64,000 bases of DNA from Bacteroidales bacterium (GCA_015654795.1 JAATGF010000172.1:1-64000), one strand, 5' to 3'. Counted from the first letter of the stretch, positions 1 through 9,222 are shown. The notes: a model not told the origin generated them from the letters alone. A program made the numbers and translations.

Positions 1-110
1 ATACAATGTCATTGAATTAAAAATTACGAATTATGTTTCAGGTCTGAGACTGGCATGCCTTGTCTCCAGGGGTTCAGGCAACGTCCTATGGCCTTCTTTC
101 CTGATACCCT

Positions 111-238
111 GTAATCTACCCATAAAATGATCACCGGGGGAAGGAGCCCGAATTTGGTACGAGGAAGGTATGAAGTTGGTATGAACCAAATATGACAGAA
201 ACGGGGCGCCTTAATCGATAGGGTAAAAGTAGTGAGGA
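111..238. repeat. Diverged flanking repeat, copy A
   Basis: About 125 bp that align, with mismatches and short gaps, to 1311-1427. Shared landmarks are 'taccca(t)', 'tcacc', 'ggaaggarcccga', 'gttggt' and 'gatagggtaaaag/gataggataaaggta'. The two copies bracket the small lipoprotein gene at 601-1128 in the same orientation. I see no open reading frame that the repeat would encode. It may be a structured RNA or mobile-element remnant such as a group II intron fragment, but I cannot identify it. Confidence 0.5.
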
Positions 239-600
239 TTGGGATAAGAACTATTCAATCAATGTGAGAGAAGGCCAGAGAAGACGGGAGAAATCGAAAG
301 GTTTAACTGAAATAATCAGACAATTGACTATTAATGATAAATTAAAACCTCTCTCCCAAAAGAGAAGGTCGTTTGTGCTCGTACCCTGAGCGATTTTCAA
401 ATCCGGAATTATTTTTACCGATGGCGCATTCGTGTTGATTTTGCTTACAGTAGCACGAGGCAATATATTGAGAATTGTATTCCACATACGGAAAACACGG
501 TAAACATACAGAGATGTTGGTTGTTACCTTGACATACCACCGCTTAACCAAACAGATCGACATTTGATGACCAGCAGAAAACAATTTTTAACTTTGCAAC

Positions 601-1128
601 ATGATGGCTCATATCAATCACATTTATCATTTAACAAATAGTACAGTGAAGCTAATACACTTCCTTTTCGTCTTAACATTCATCATTTCGGGCTGTTCCG
701 GTAAAAAAGACAATACTTCGGAAAATATTGACCTTGTAAAGAGTTTTGTCAACAAAGTAATCAATGATGGAAACATTGATTTGGTAGATGAAATTTGGGC
801 AGAAGATATGCAATGGCATAGTGCCGGTATGCCTGACACAAAAGGACGGAAAGCGTATAAACAACAATTAACAGATGCCATGAATGGAGCATTTACCGAT
901 ATGCACCTTGATATTATAGACGTTATTGCCAATAAGGACAAAGTCGTTTTATATTTTACCAATTCGGGGACTAACACAGGTGATTTCGGGGAATACAAAG
1001 CCGCAGGAAAATATGCTAAATGGTATGGTATGGGAATCTACCGTATAGAAAAAGGAAAAATTGCTGAAGCATGGTTTGTTGAAGACCATTACGGAATGTA
1101 TAAACAGCTTGAATTTATTAACAATTAG
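601..1128 (+). CDS. NTF2/SnoaL-like lipoprotein, function unknown
   Basis: A 175-residue protein. Residues about 17-32 form a hydrophobic export signal ending in a lipobox-like 'FIISGC', so Cys32 is the probable lipidated residue and the protein probably sits on an envelope membrane. The mature part has the pattern of a SnoaL-like/NTF2-like alpha+beta domain: an early helix 'VNKVINDGNIDLVDEIWA', a 'W' strand, then 'GRKAYKQQLTDAM', and a closing beta sheet ending 'IAEAWFVEDHYGMYKQL'. This fold is used by cyclases, isomerases and simple binding proteins, so no substrate can be assigned. The gene stands alone between two copies of an unknown repeat, which suggests a transferred cassette. An alternative start lies one codon downstream (MAHIN). 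Confidence 0.75.
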   Translation: MMAHINHIYHLTNSTVKLIHFLFVLTFIISGCSGKKDNTSENIDLVKSFVNKVINDGNIDLVDEIWAEDMQWHSAGMPDTKGRKAYKQQLTDAMNGAFTDMHLDIIDVIANKDKVVLYFTNSGTNTGDFGEYKAAGKYAKWYGMGIYRIEKGKIAEAWFVEDHYGMYKQLEFINN

Positions 1129-1310
1129 GGATGATGTTGTTCCTCCGAACTAACCTCCAAACAGAAAGGCAGCCGTCAACACGCGGTAAGTATAACCGAG
1201 ACCAAGTAAAACAGGTTGACAATAAAAAACAGAACCTTGTAAGGATAGTCCGGGAGTATTTGAATACGGATGCCGGTTTCACGAGGATAAGGAAATACAG
1301 CTTATGAAAC

Positions 1311-1427
1311 ATTAAATACCCATGAAATTGTCACCAGCGGAAGGAACCCGATTTCGGTATGGAGTTGGTCAGGACCAGGTACGAAGGAAGTGGAGTGCCT
1401 TTATCTATAGGATAAAGGTAAGGAAAA
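1311..1427. repeat. Diverged flanking repeat, copy B
   Basis: Second copy of the repeat at 111-238, in direct orientation, about 180 bp after the lipoprotein gene stop. Similarity is imperfect but runs through the whole block. The surrounding 1130-2170 stretch has no convincing gene. A short leftward stretch near 1935-2100 has codon-like texture broken by stops and may be a gene remnant. Confidence 0.5.
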
Positions 1428-1722
1428 AACGTATAGTTTGGATTAACTTTTATTGAAATGGACGGAGATGGACGCTGCTTTGCTCTTTTCTTTGCTAACT
1501 TTTATTGGAAAAATTATTACTGCAACAAAAGTAAAGAGGAGAAGAAGATGAATACAAATTGCAAAAACAGAATTGAGGGGATTAAATTAAAAAACCTGTA
1601 AACAAATTTCAGGACAGGTCAAAAATTCATTCTCCAGATATTTGTCTTAATCGCTTAAACATCTTCCGCTATAAGTGTGGCTTGACCTGGAATCAATGTT
1701 GCAGCAGAATTTTTTAAAACCC

Positions 1723-1785
1723 AAAAGCCCTCAAAATAAATGGCTTTAAAGGCTTTTGTTTTTCTTGTGACCCAGCTGGTACAAA
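1723..1785. other. Degenerate att-like site, left end of island 1
   Basis: A hairpin (AAAAGCC at 1723-1729, GGCTTTT at 1751-1757) is followed by 'tcttgtgaccc' and then 'agctggtaca'. The same order, hairpin then tRNA-Arg 3' end, occurs exactly at 14063-14121 and in the living tRNA gene at 27147-27199. Only about ten bases of the tRNA-derived core still match perfectly, so this is read as a decayed outer attachment site (inference). Confidence 0.4.
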
Positions 1786-2172
1786 ACCCGAACTATCTTC
1801 TGGAAGATTTAAAACTCTTAAGTGAAGTATTCGCAGCATAACTACTTCTCCAAGTGTTATTTATTTAAGACATTTTATTTACTCTTGTTGATAATAAACA
1901 TCATTTAATGCAATCCAAGAAGCGAACTTCACCTCCCAAGTTTCGAAATTTTTTGAACCAAATTTGCTACTTGCTGAGTTTGACCACTAAGTCCTTGTTG
2001 CATCAACATAACGCTTAGAGCTTAGGTATTTCACTCCAAACAGCCATATTGCCCGCTTCCCAAGCAAACGTAAACGTTACTTGTTCATTATTAACAAAAC
2101 AATTATTGAAAATATTGATTGAGTGAAAGTTAGATATTGAATTAAAATTTCCGTGCTATTTTTTAAATAAAA

Positions 2173-2217
2173 TGTCCCGTTTTTTACGCAATAAACGGGA
2201 CAAATGCATTATATTTG
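2173..2217 (+). promoter_or_regulatory. Promoter and operator-like inverted repeat for the defence operon
   Basis: A perfect 10-bp inverted repeat, TGTCCCGTTT (2173-2182) and AAACGGGACA (2193-2202), lies just upstream of TATATTTG (2210-2217), which fits the Bacteroidota -7 box TAnnTTTG. The AbiEi-like start codon is 16 nt further on. AbiE antitoxins are known to repress their own promoters by binding inverted repeats, so this is the obvious autoregulatory operator (inference). Confidence 0.6.
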
Positions 2218-2232
2218 CAAGAAATCATATGA

Positions 2233-2961
2233 ATGAAAGTATCTGAAACAATTGCAAATACGATAGACAGACTTCCTGCCGACTATGTTTTCACCTATGG
2301 TGATTTTGACATAGAGGTGAGTAGCAAAGATGCAGTTGTAAAAGCATTGAACAGGATGGCTGTCTCAGGGAAAATAAGCAAACTCGCAAAGGGTCGGTTT
2401 TATAAGCCTCGCAAAACCCAATTCGGAGCTTTACGGCCCTCTCCTTATCAGATTGCAAAAGATTTTTTAGAACAAAATGGCGAACTTGTCGGATATATCA
2501 CCGGATATTCTGCCTACAACAGTTTGGGATTGACCACCCAAATCCCCTCAGCACTGCAAATAGGTACAAATAAATATCGAAGAGCAATAAAGCGAGGAAT
2601 GTATAATATTTCTTTTATCGTTCAGCCAAATAAAATAACCAAAAAAAATATTGAACTGCTACGCATTTTAGATGCGATCCGTTTTATAAAAGAAATTCCC
2701 GCGACAACACCTAATGAAGCTTGTAGTCGTTTAATATCCATTATAAGTCAATTACCTGAAGGAAAAAAAATAACTCTTTCAAATCTTGTTTTAAAATATT
2801 CCCCGTCGGTGCAGGCTATTTGCGGAGCAATATTGGAAAAAACGGGGGTAGAAAATAGCACATTAAAAAAAATTAGTGATTCACTAAACCCTGTAACGGA
2901 ATACAATATGCCAATATCGGAATCTGTACTACCCAACAAAAAGAAATGGAGGCTGAAATGA
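2233..2961 (+). CDS. AbiEi-like antitoxin (DUF6088 family)
   Basis: A 242-residue protein with an N-terminal winged-helix region (residues 1-60, including 'DAVVKALNRMAVSGKISKL') and a middle domain typical of DUF6088/AbiEi proteins ('GYITGYSAYNSLGLTTQIP'). In type IV toxin-antitoxin systems this protein represses the operon and counteracts the partner toxin without forming a stable complex with it. Its stop overlaps the toxin gene start. A perfect inverted repeat and promoter lie directly upstream. It is the first gene of an eight-gene rightward operon that continues through a complete type I restriction-modification system. Confidence 0.85.
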   Translation: MKVSETIANTIDRLPADYVFTYGDFDIEVSSKDAVVKALNRMAVSGKISKLAKGRFYKPRKTQFGALRPSPYQIAKDFLEQNGELVGYITGYSAYNSLGLTTQIPSALQIGTNKYRRAIKRGMYNISFIVQPNKITKKNIELLRILDAIRFIKEIPATTPNEACSRLISIISQLPEGKKITLSNLVLKYSPSVQAICGAILEKTGVENSTLKKISDSLNPVTEYNMPISESVLPNKKKWRLK

Positions 2962-3932
2962 TATTACATATAGATAAAAAACTATTCACAGACACCATAT
3001 TGGCAACAGCGGAATACTTTTCCATTTCTCCTGTCTATATTGAAAAGGACTATTGGATTACTCACGCACTTCGTTTGATGGCTCAAAGCAACGATGCTGC
3101 AAAAGTTGTGTTTAAGGGCGGTACTTCTTTATCCAAAGCATACCAATTAGTGAATCGTTTTTCGGAAGATATTGATGTCGCCGTGATTGATGCAGCTTCA
3201 TTTACAGGGAATCAACTCAAAACGCTTATTAAAAAAGTGGCAAAAGAAATGACTACCGATTTACAGGAAACCTTCATTGACGGTGTTACCAGTAAAGGTT
3301 CACACTTTTACAAAGCTGTTTATGCCTATCCCAATCTGTTAGGACAAACGACTAAATCCGCAGTAAGTTCCGGCAACTTGCTAATAGAAATCAATACATT
3401 CGCCAACCCATACCCATTTGAGATTAGAACAATTACAAGTTTTATTGCCAATTTTCTGACTAAAACCAATAACGAACATTTGATTGAACGATACAACTTA
3501 CAGTCATTTACACTCAATGTATTGGATAAACGCCGCACAATGATTGAAAAACTAGTATCGTTGATACGATTTTCATTTTCTGAAAATCCGACTTTAGCAA
3601 TTGCTTCTAAAATCCGCCACTTCTACGACCTTTATTTTCTTGCCAGCAATACCGAATGTGCTGAATACATTCAATCAACTGAATTCAAAACTGACTTTGC
3701 AGAACTATATGCCCACGACAAACAAACATTCGATACTCCGGCCAATTGGCAAAATAGAATCCTTAAACAATCGCCGCTTTTAACCGATTTCCCTTCGCTG
3801 TGGAATAAATTGCGTGAAACATACCGCAATGAGCTTTCTCAATTGGCATTTACGCAAATACCGGATGAAAAAGAAGTGGCACAGGCATTTATCAATACAA
3901 TCAACACTTTACAAAGAAATATCTCAAAATAA
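2958..3932 (+). CDS. AbiEii/AbiGii-family nucleotidyltransferase toxin
   Basis: About 324 residues. It carries the AbiEii minimal nucleotidyltransferase signature: 'VFKGGTSLSKAYQL' followed by 'RFSEDIDVAV', which supplies the Gly-Ser pair and the Asp-x-Asp metal ligands. Family members act as nucleotidyltransferase toxins that arrest growth during phage infection, with AbiEi as antitoxin. The start is set at the ATGA overlap with the antitoxin stop, preceded by GGAGG; an in-frame ATG at 2946 would add four residues. The stop is 3 bp before hsdM, so the toxin is probably cotranscribed with the restriction system. Confidence 0.88.
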   Translation: MILHIDKKLFTDTILATAEYFSISPVYIEKDYWITHALRLMAQSNDAAKVVFKGGTSLSKAYQLVNRFSEDIDVAVIDAASFTGNQLKTLIKKVAKEMTTDLQETFIDGVTSKGSHFYKAVYAYPNLLGQTTKSAVSSGNLLIEINTFANPYPFEIRTITSFIANFLTKTNNEHLIERYNLQSFTLNVLDKRRTMIEKLVSLIRFSFSENPTLAIASKIRHFYDLYFLASNTECAEYIQSTEFKTDFAELYAHDKQTFDTPANWQNRILKQSPLLTDFPSLWNKLRETYRNELSQLAFTQIPDEKEVAQAFINTINTLQRNISK

Positions 3933-3935
3933 ATA

Positions 3936-6392
3936 ATGGCAATTAAGAAATCGGAATTATACAGCATGCTATGGAAAAGCTGCGATGCACTGCGTGGAGG
4001 GATGGATGCAAGCCAATACAAGGATTATGTATTGGTGGTGCTTTTTGTAAAATATGTAAGCGACAAATTTAAAAATGATCCCGATTCAATTATCGAAATA
4101 CCGAATGGTTGCAGCTTTGACGATTTTGTAAATCTGAAAGGCAACACCCATATTGGAGAAGAAATCAATAAAAAAATGGCAGCCTTGGCAGAAGCCAACA
4201 GTTTACAGGGTGTTATTAATGTAGCGGATTTTTGCGACGAGCAAAAACTTGGAAAGGGCAAAGATTTGGTTGATACCGTAAGTAACCTGGTGGGTATATT
4301 CCAATCTTCAGGTCTTGATTTCGGTAAAAACCGTGCGGCCGATGATGATCTGATGGGTGATGCTTATGAATACCTGATGAAGCATTTTGCTACCGAAAGC
4401 GGCAAAAGCAAAGGACAATTTTATACTCCTGCCGAAGTAAGCCGTGTTATGGCTAAAGTAATTGGTTTGGAAAAAGCTAAAAGCGTATCAACTACCATAT
4501 ACGACCCTGCCTGCGGCTCCGCTTCACTGCTTTTGAGGGCTTTGGCCGAAACACCTCACGGCGCCACGATTTACGGACAAGAGTATGATACCGCCACTGC
4601 CGGTTTAGCTAAAATGAACATGATTCTGCATGGCGTGGTAGATGCAGATATTCGCCAGGGTGATACCATAAATGCTCCACTCCATAAAGAAAGGGATACA
4701 GAAACATTGCAAACCTTCGATTACGTGGTGGCTAATCCTCCATTTTCAACCAAATCATGGTTAAAGAGCGCCAAAGAAGAAGATGTTTATGGCCGGTGGA
4801 ATTCGACCATTGGCGTACCGCCTGAAAAGAACGGCGACTATGCTTTTTTGCTCCACTTAATCCGTTCGATGAATCGTACAGGGCAAGGCGCGTGTATTTT
4901 ACCTCATGGTGTCCTTTTCCGTGGAAACGCCGAATCCAATATTCGTAAATATATTCTGAAGCGAGGCTATATCAAAGGAATAATAGGTTTACCCGCCAAT
5001 CTATTTTTTGGCACCGGTATTCCTGCCTGCATTATTGTGCTCGATAAAACCGAAGCCGCCAACCGTAAAGGTATTTTTATGATCGATGCCAAAGCCGGAT
5101 TTGCGAAGGATGGGCCTAAAAATCGTCTGCGAGAGCAGGATGTTCGCCGCATAACCGATGTATGGGCCGCACAGAAAAACGTGCCCTATTTCGCCCGTTT
5201 TGTTGAAAATGAAGAAATTGACCGTAACGACTATAACCTGAATATTCCCCGCTATATCGAATCGGTTGACTCGGAGATCGTACAGGATATTGAAGCACAT
5301 CTTAAAGGTGGTCTGCCTGTGCACGATGTAGATCAACTGCAAAATTACTGGTCTGCTTGCCCTGCATTGCTCGAAGCCTTGTTTATGCCTCATCCGGCAC
5401 AGAAAAGCTATTTGGCGCTCCGATGTGCTCAAGAAGATATACGTGCAACAGTACAACAACACCTCGCCTTTGTAGCTCAGGACAATAATTTCAAAACACA
5501 TTACCGGCAATGGTGCGATCTGGTTTCACCTTTGCTTTATAGCCTAAGCATTGGAGCAAAACCCAAACAATTGATACAACAATTGGAAGATACCATTCTC
5601 AGCGGCTTTACCAATGATACCTTTCTGGTAGATGCCTACGATGTGTATGAACAATTGCTTACATACTGGAACGAAATCATACAGGATGACGCATATATTA
5701 TTGCTATCGATGGTTGGAAAGCCGAACTCTACACTCCGCAACCGGCTGCCAAGAAGGGCAAAGACGGTACTATCAAAGCTATCAAAGAAAAAAAAGCCGC
5801 TACACCCGACGATGTAGTGTGCGACTTGCTGCCGGTTTCTGTTGTGATCGATGCCTTTTTTATTGAAATAAAAACACTTATACAAGCAGCCGAAGAGCGT
5901 ATTGCCGAAAATGAGGCTCAACTGAACGAATTGTTGGAAGCAGAAGCCGAGAACTACCTTGATGCCGATACTTTTGAAAATAAAACGCTGAGCGATGGCA
6001 ATGTAAAGAAGAAATTGAAAGACCTGAAAGGCAAGGCCAATGACAAAGAAGAGGTGAAAGTATTGGAGCGATACCTCAACCTGAAAGAAGAAATTGCCGA
6101 TGCTAAACGGGTGCAGAAAGTACTGAAATATGAATTGCTTTCCAAGCTGGTCGTTAAATACAAACAACTTACTGAAGCCGAAATCAAAGAATTGGTGATT
6201 GAGAAGAAATGGTTTGCCACACTGGCCGCCCGTTTGGATGGCGAAATGCAACGCATCAGTCAAACGCTTACAACAAGCATTTCCGACCTTGCTGAAAGGT
6301 ACGGACAAACGCTACCTGAAATTGATAAAGAGATTAGTGGCTTTGAAGGCAAAGTAAAAAAACACCTCATAGCAATGGGTTTTAATTGGTAA
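3936..6392 (+). CDS. hsdM: Type I restriction-modification DNA methyltransferase subunit HsdM
   Basis: An 818-residue N6-adenine methyltransferase subunit. Residues 1-150 form the HsdM N-terminal helical domain. The catalytic part has motif X-like 'GQFYTPAEV' (about 160), SAM-binding motif I 'DPACGSASLL' (about 189) and catalytic motif IV 'NPPF' (about 266). It is longer than the common 500-residue HsdM: the last 300 residues include long charged helices ('ERIAENEAQLNELLEAEAE', about 655-780) likely to pack against HsdS. It should methylate the host site as an M2S1 complex with the hsdS product. It follows the AbiEii-like toxin by 3 bp and precedes hsdS by 4 bp. Confidence 0.95.
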   Translation: MAIKKSELYSMLWKSCDALRGGMDASQYKDYVLVVLFVKYVSDKFKNDPDSIIEIPNGCSFDDFVNLKGNTHIGEEINKKMAALAEANSLQGVINVADFCDEQKLGKGKDLVDTVSNLVGIFQSSGLDFGKNRAADDDLMGDAYEYLMKHFATESGKSKGQFYTPAEVSRVMAKVIGLEKAKSVSTTIYDPACGSASLLLRALAETPHGATIYGQEYDTATAGLAKMNMILHGVVDADIRQGDTINAPLHKERDTETLQTFDYVVANPPFSTKSWLKSAKEEDVYGRWNSTIGVPPEKNGDYAFLLHLIRSMNRTGQGACILPHGVLFRGNAESNIRKYILKRGYIKGIIGLPANLFFGTGIPACIIVLDKTEAANRKGIFMIDAKAGFAKDGPKNRLREQDVRRITDVWAAQKNVPYFARFVENEEIDRNDYNLNIPRYIESVDSEIVQDIEAHLKGGLPVHDVDQLQNYWSACPALLEALFMPHPAQKSYLALRCAQEDIRATVQQHLAFVAQDNNFKTHYRQWCDLVSPLLYSLSIGAKPKQLIQQLEDTILSGFTNDTFLVDAYDVYEQLLTYWNEIIQDDAYIIAIDGWKAELYTPQPAAKKGKDGTIKAIKEKKAATPDDVVCDLLPVSVVIDAFFIEIKTLIQAAEERIAENEAQLNELLEAEAENYLDADTFENKTLSDGNVKKKLKDLKGKANDKEEVKVLERYLNLKEEIADAKRVQKVLKYELLSKLVVKYKQLTEAEIKELVIEKKWFATLAARLDGEMQRISQTLTTSISDLAERYGQTLPEIDKEISGFEGKVKKHLIAMGFNW

Positions 6393-6396
6393 CGCT

Positions 6397-8352
6397 ATGA
6401 ACGAAATAAAACAAGGATATAAACAAACCGATATTGGCGTAATTCCTGAGGATTGGGAAGTTAAACTAGTTGGTGAAATATATGATCTATTATGTGGCTT
6501 TGCTTTTTCTGGTACTGATATATTAAATTCAGGGGCACATCGTTTATTGAGAGGAATCAACATAACCGAGGGAGAAATTAGACACAATAATGATATCGAT
6601 CGTTTTTTCAACAATGATGTATCTTCTTTAAATAAATATTTCTTAGAAATTGATGATTTGGTTATCGGAATGGATGGTTCCAAAGTAGGTAAGAATTCAG
6701 CCCTGATTACTCAAAAAGATAAGGGTGCATTGTTAGTTCAACGTGTAGCTCGACTTAAGAGCATTGGCAAAAAAGTTTCAACTAGTTACCTTTATCTCTT
6801 TATAAATTATCTGTTCTTCACAAAGTATGTTGATGGATTGAAAACAAATTCTGCAATTCCTCATATCAGTGCTAAGGATATTAAATCGTTCCTCATTCCC
6901 ATTCCTCAAACATGTACGGAACAAACCGCCATAGCAACCGCCCTCAGCGATGTAGATAATTTGATTGCCACTTTGGGTAAGAAAATAACCAAAAAGCAAC
7001 AAATCAAACAAGGAGCTATGCAGCAACTACTTACAGGTAAAAAACGGTTGCCGGGGTTTAGTGGAAGATGTAAATATAAACATACTGAATTTGGACTGAT
7101 TCCAGAGGATTGGGAGGTGAAAAGAGCAGATGAAATTTTTAGATCTCTTTCTACCGCTACTTATACTCGCGCTGAGTTAGGAACTGAGGGAGAAATCCAA
7201 TGTTTACATTATGGTGATATTCACTCACTTTTTAATGAATTTGTTGATTTTTCGTATATCGAATTACCCAAAGTCATTGAGAAAAGAGTAAAAAACTATT
7301 CTCTTTTACAGGATGGGGATATAGTTATGGCCGATGCTTCTGAGGATTATGTGGGTTTGTGCAAAAGTGTTGAAATAAAAAACATAAGAAACAAAAAAGC
7401 GATTTCAGGTTTGCATACAATTCTCCTTCGAGAAAAAAATAGCGTTTATGAGAATGGGTTCAAGGGCTACCTATTTTTAATCCCGGAAGTAAGAAAACAG
7501 TTGATTGAATTAGCAACAGGGATGAAAGTATATGGAGTCTCAAAGAAAAATCTTGGACAGGTATTATTACCTATTCCATCAAAACCGGAACAAATAACCA
7601 TTGCACAAATCCTCACCGATATGGCCAATGAAATAAGTCAATTGGAAGGAGACAGGAATAAATATGAGCGGATAAAAGCGGGAATGATGCAGCAGTTGTT
7701 GACTGGGAAAATAAGATTAACAGGAAGTGGACAAACAACAATAATCCCTGAACAAACAAAAACCGTAGAATTGAACTCAAAAAAACAGACTCATACCGGC
7801 CAAATAAACGAAGCTGTTGTTATCAGTTTCTTGGTTAATAAGTTTAGTTCTGTCCAATATCCACTTTCCAGGTTTAGATATACTAAGTTTACCTATCTTT
7901 TGCACAGGCAATACGAACATGTGGCATGTGGATTTAAAAAACACGCTGCTGGTCCGTATAAACCAGAAAATAGATATAAAGGTCCTGAAAACATTGCGAT
8001 AAAGAATAAATACATTACAAAAGTGGAAAATTCAAAAAGTGGAAAAGATGCCTTTATTACAAATGTCAATATTGCTCAGGCGTTGAATTACTTCAATGAA
8101 TGGTATGGTTCTGAAATCCAGGAATGGATTGAACAATTCCGTTTTTATAAAAATGATGATTTAGAGGTTCTTACTACCGTTGATGAGTCTATATGCGATT
8201 TAAATTGTAAAGGCGCGGATATTTTTGTAACTACCATTAAAAATTATATCGCTTCAATTCCTCAATGGAAACACAAGCTGACAAAAAGTTGCTTCTCAGA
8301 TTTGAATATAGAGAGGATGATTAGAAAAAGTAATGAGTTATTTTCACAATAA
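6397..8352 (+). CDS. hsdS: Type I specificity subunit HsdS with C-terminal Panacea/DUF4065-like domain
   Basis: A 651-residue protein. Residues 1-445 are a classic two-half HsdS: each target-recognition domain opens with 'IGVIPEDWEV' or 'FGLIPEDWEV' and ends in a conserved helix with 'GAMQQLLTGKKRLPG' or 'GMMQQLLTGKIRLTG'. The halves recognise the two parts of a split DNA target. After a linker, residues about 468-651 form an extra domain ('KFTYLLHRQYEHV', 'AAGPYKPEN') that resembles the Panacea/SocA (DUF4065) fold found in antitoxins; this assignment is by eye. A standard HsdS stops near 400-450 residues, so the extension is a real fusion. The next gene is a PRTase-like gene 12 bp downstream. 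Confidence 0.9.
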   Translation: MNEIKQGYKQTDIGVIPEDWEVKLVGEIYDLLCGFAFSGTDILNSGAHRLLRGINITEGEIRHNNDIDRFFNNDVSSLNKYFLEIDDLVIGMDGSKVGKNSALITQKDKGALLVQRVARLKSIGKKVSTSYLYLFINYLFFTKYVDGLKTNSAIPHISAKDIKSFLIPIPQTCTEQTAIATALSDVDNLIATLGKKITKKQQIKQGAMQQLLTGKKRLPGFSGRCKYKHTEFGLIPEDWEVKRADEIFRSLSTATYTRAELGTEGEIQCLHYGDIHSLFNEFVDFSYIELPKVIEKRVKNYSLLQDGDIVMADASEDYVGLCKSVEIKNIRNKKAISGLHTILLREKNSVYENGFKGYLFLIPEVRKQLIELATGMKVYGVSKKNLGQVLLPIPSKPEQITIAQILTDMANEISQLEGDRNKYERIKAGMMQQLLTGKIRLTGSGQTTIIPEQTKTVELNSKKQTHTGQINEAVVISFLVNKFSSVQYPLSRFRYTKFTYLLHRQYEHVACGFKKHAAGPYKPENRYKGPENIAIKNKYITKVENSKSGKDAFITNVNIAQALNYFNEWYGSEIQEWIEQFRFYKNDDLEVLTTVDESICDLNCKGADIFVTTIKNYIASIPQWKHKLTKSCFSDLNIERMIRKSNELFSQ

Positions 8353-8364
8353 AACATTAATGCT

Positions 8365-9222
8365 ATGCTCTTTAATTTTGGTTTCACTTTATCAGGAGTT
8401 CCTCAAAAAGCAATTACACGAGTTAAACTCGTCGAATTCATCAGTGATGAAGCAACAAAGCGAGTTAATTTTGCTACAAGCCATTCTCATGCTTTGAGAC
8501 GAAATGAGGAAGGTAATGGAGGTAAAATTGTACTACCGTTCAGGGATACCATTGAACCAATTTTGAGAAATAAATTGGGAAAGGATTTATTTTCTTCTCA
8601 ATATGGCGGTTTTTGGCGAGGAATTTATTCAGATGAAGAGTATACAAGTTTTGAGGATTTTGTTAAAGAATATAATCAAATAGTTTTTTTAAGAGATAAT
8701 CTTGACATATCATTGGCACTATCAATGAATTATAATGGCGATGAGCGGACTCCGATTGGGGAATTAGAGTATCAGGCAAAGTTTAATAATAATGAAGAGG
8801 CAGAAGAAGAATTAATTGAAGTTTGCAATGAGTGGATCGAAAAATTACCCTTTTTGAAGGAGGCAGATTATATTTGTGCAATGCCAAGCAGTGATCCCGA
8901 AGAAGGTAGTTTACCGCATAGGATCGTAGCCAGTCTTGAAGCATTTGATTTTGAAGATATTTCAGACTCTATAACTTGGACATCAAAAACAAGGAGTATA
9001 AAAGATGCGAGGAGTCCTGAGGAAAAATTGGAAATTCTTGAAGAATCCGGATTACAAATCTCCGAAGAATTAGACTTAAAAAGAAAAACAATATTGCTGT
9101 TTGATGATTTATATATGTCTGGTATTTCAATGCAATATGTGGCAATGAAACTAAAAGAAGCAGGTGCTCGCAGAGTGTTTGGATTGTGTACTGTAAAATC
9201 AAGAAGTAACACTGCAAGATAA
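8365..9222 (+). CDS. Phosphoribosyltransferase-like protein embedded in the RM operon
   Basis: A 285-residue protein. The C-terminal part has a type I phosphoribosyltransferase signature, 'ILLFDDLYMSGISMQYVA' (about residue 242), where the acidic pair and following small residues bind PRPP. This variant resembles ComFC-type PRTases. An upstream 'AMPSSDP' may correspond to the PPi-binding loop. The N-terminal 150 residues are unrecognised and acidic. It overlaps the next gene, a DprA-like gene, by one base, so the two are translationally coupled. Lying between hsdS and hsdR, it is probably an accessory or immune component rather than a nucleotide-salvage enzyme (inference). I recall DprA-like/PRTase pairs being proposed as immune components in comparative genomics, but could not check this. 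Confidence 0.8.
   Translation: MLFNFGFTLSGVPQKAITRVKLVEFISDEATKRVNFATSHSHALRRNEEGNGGKIVLPFRDTIEPILRNKLGKDLFSSQYGGFWRGIYSDEEYTSFEDFVKEYNQIVFLRDNLDISLALSMNYNGDERTPIGELEYQAKFNNNEEAEEELIEVCNEWIEKLPFLKEADYICAMPSSDPEEGSLPHRIVASLEAFDFEDISDSITWTSKTRSIKDARSPEEKLEILEESGLQISEELDLKRKTILLFDDLYMSGISMQYVAMKLKEAGARRVFGLCTVKSRSNTAR

Noticed and set aside
1764-1785. A partial tRNA gene
   Set aside because: Only about ten bases match the tRNA 3' end and no cloverleaf can be drawn. It is better explained as a decayed attachment site.
5001-5510. A 169-codon frame antisense to hsdM
   Set aside because: It lies fully inside the conserved methyltransferase gene on the opposite strand, with no domain or regulatory signal of its own.
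5544-6308. A 254-codon frame antisense to hsdM
   Set aside because: The Phe/Cys/Gln-rich composition is the usual shadow of Lys/Glu/Ala-rich coding on the other strand.
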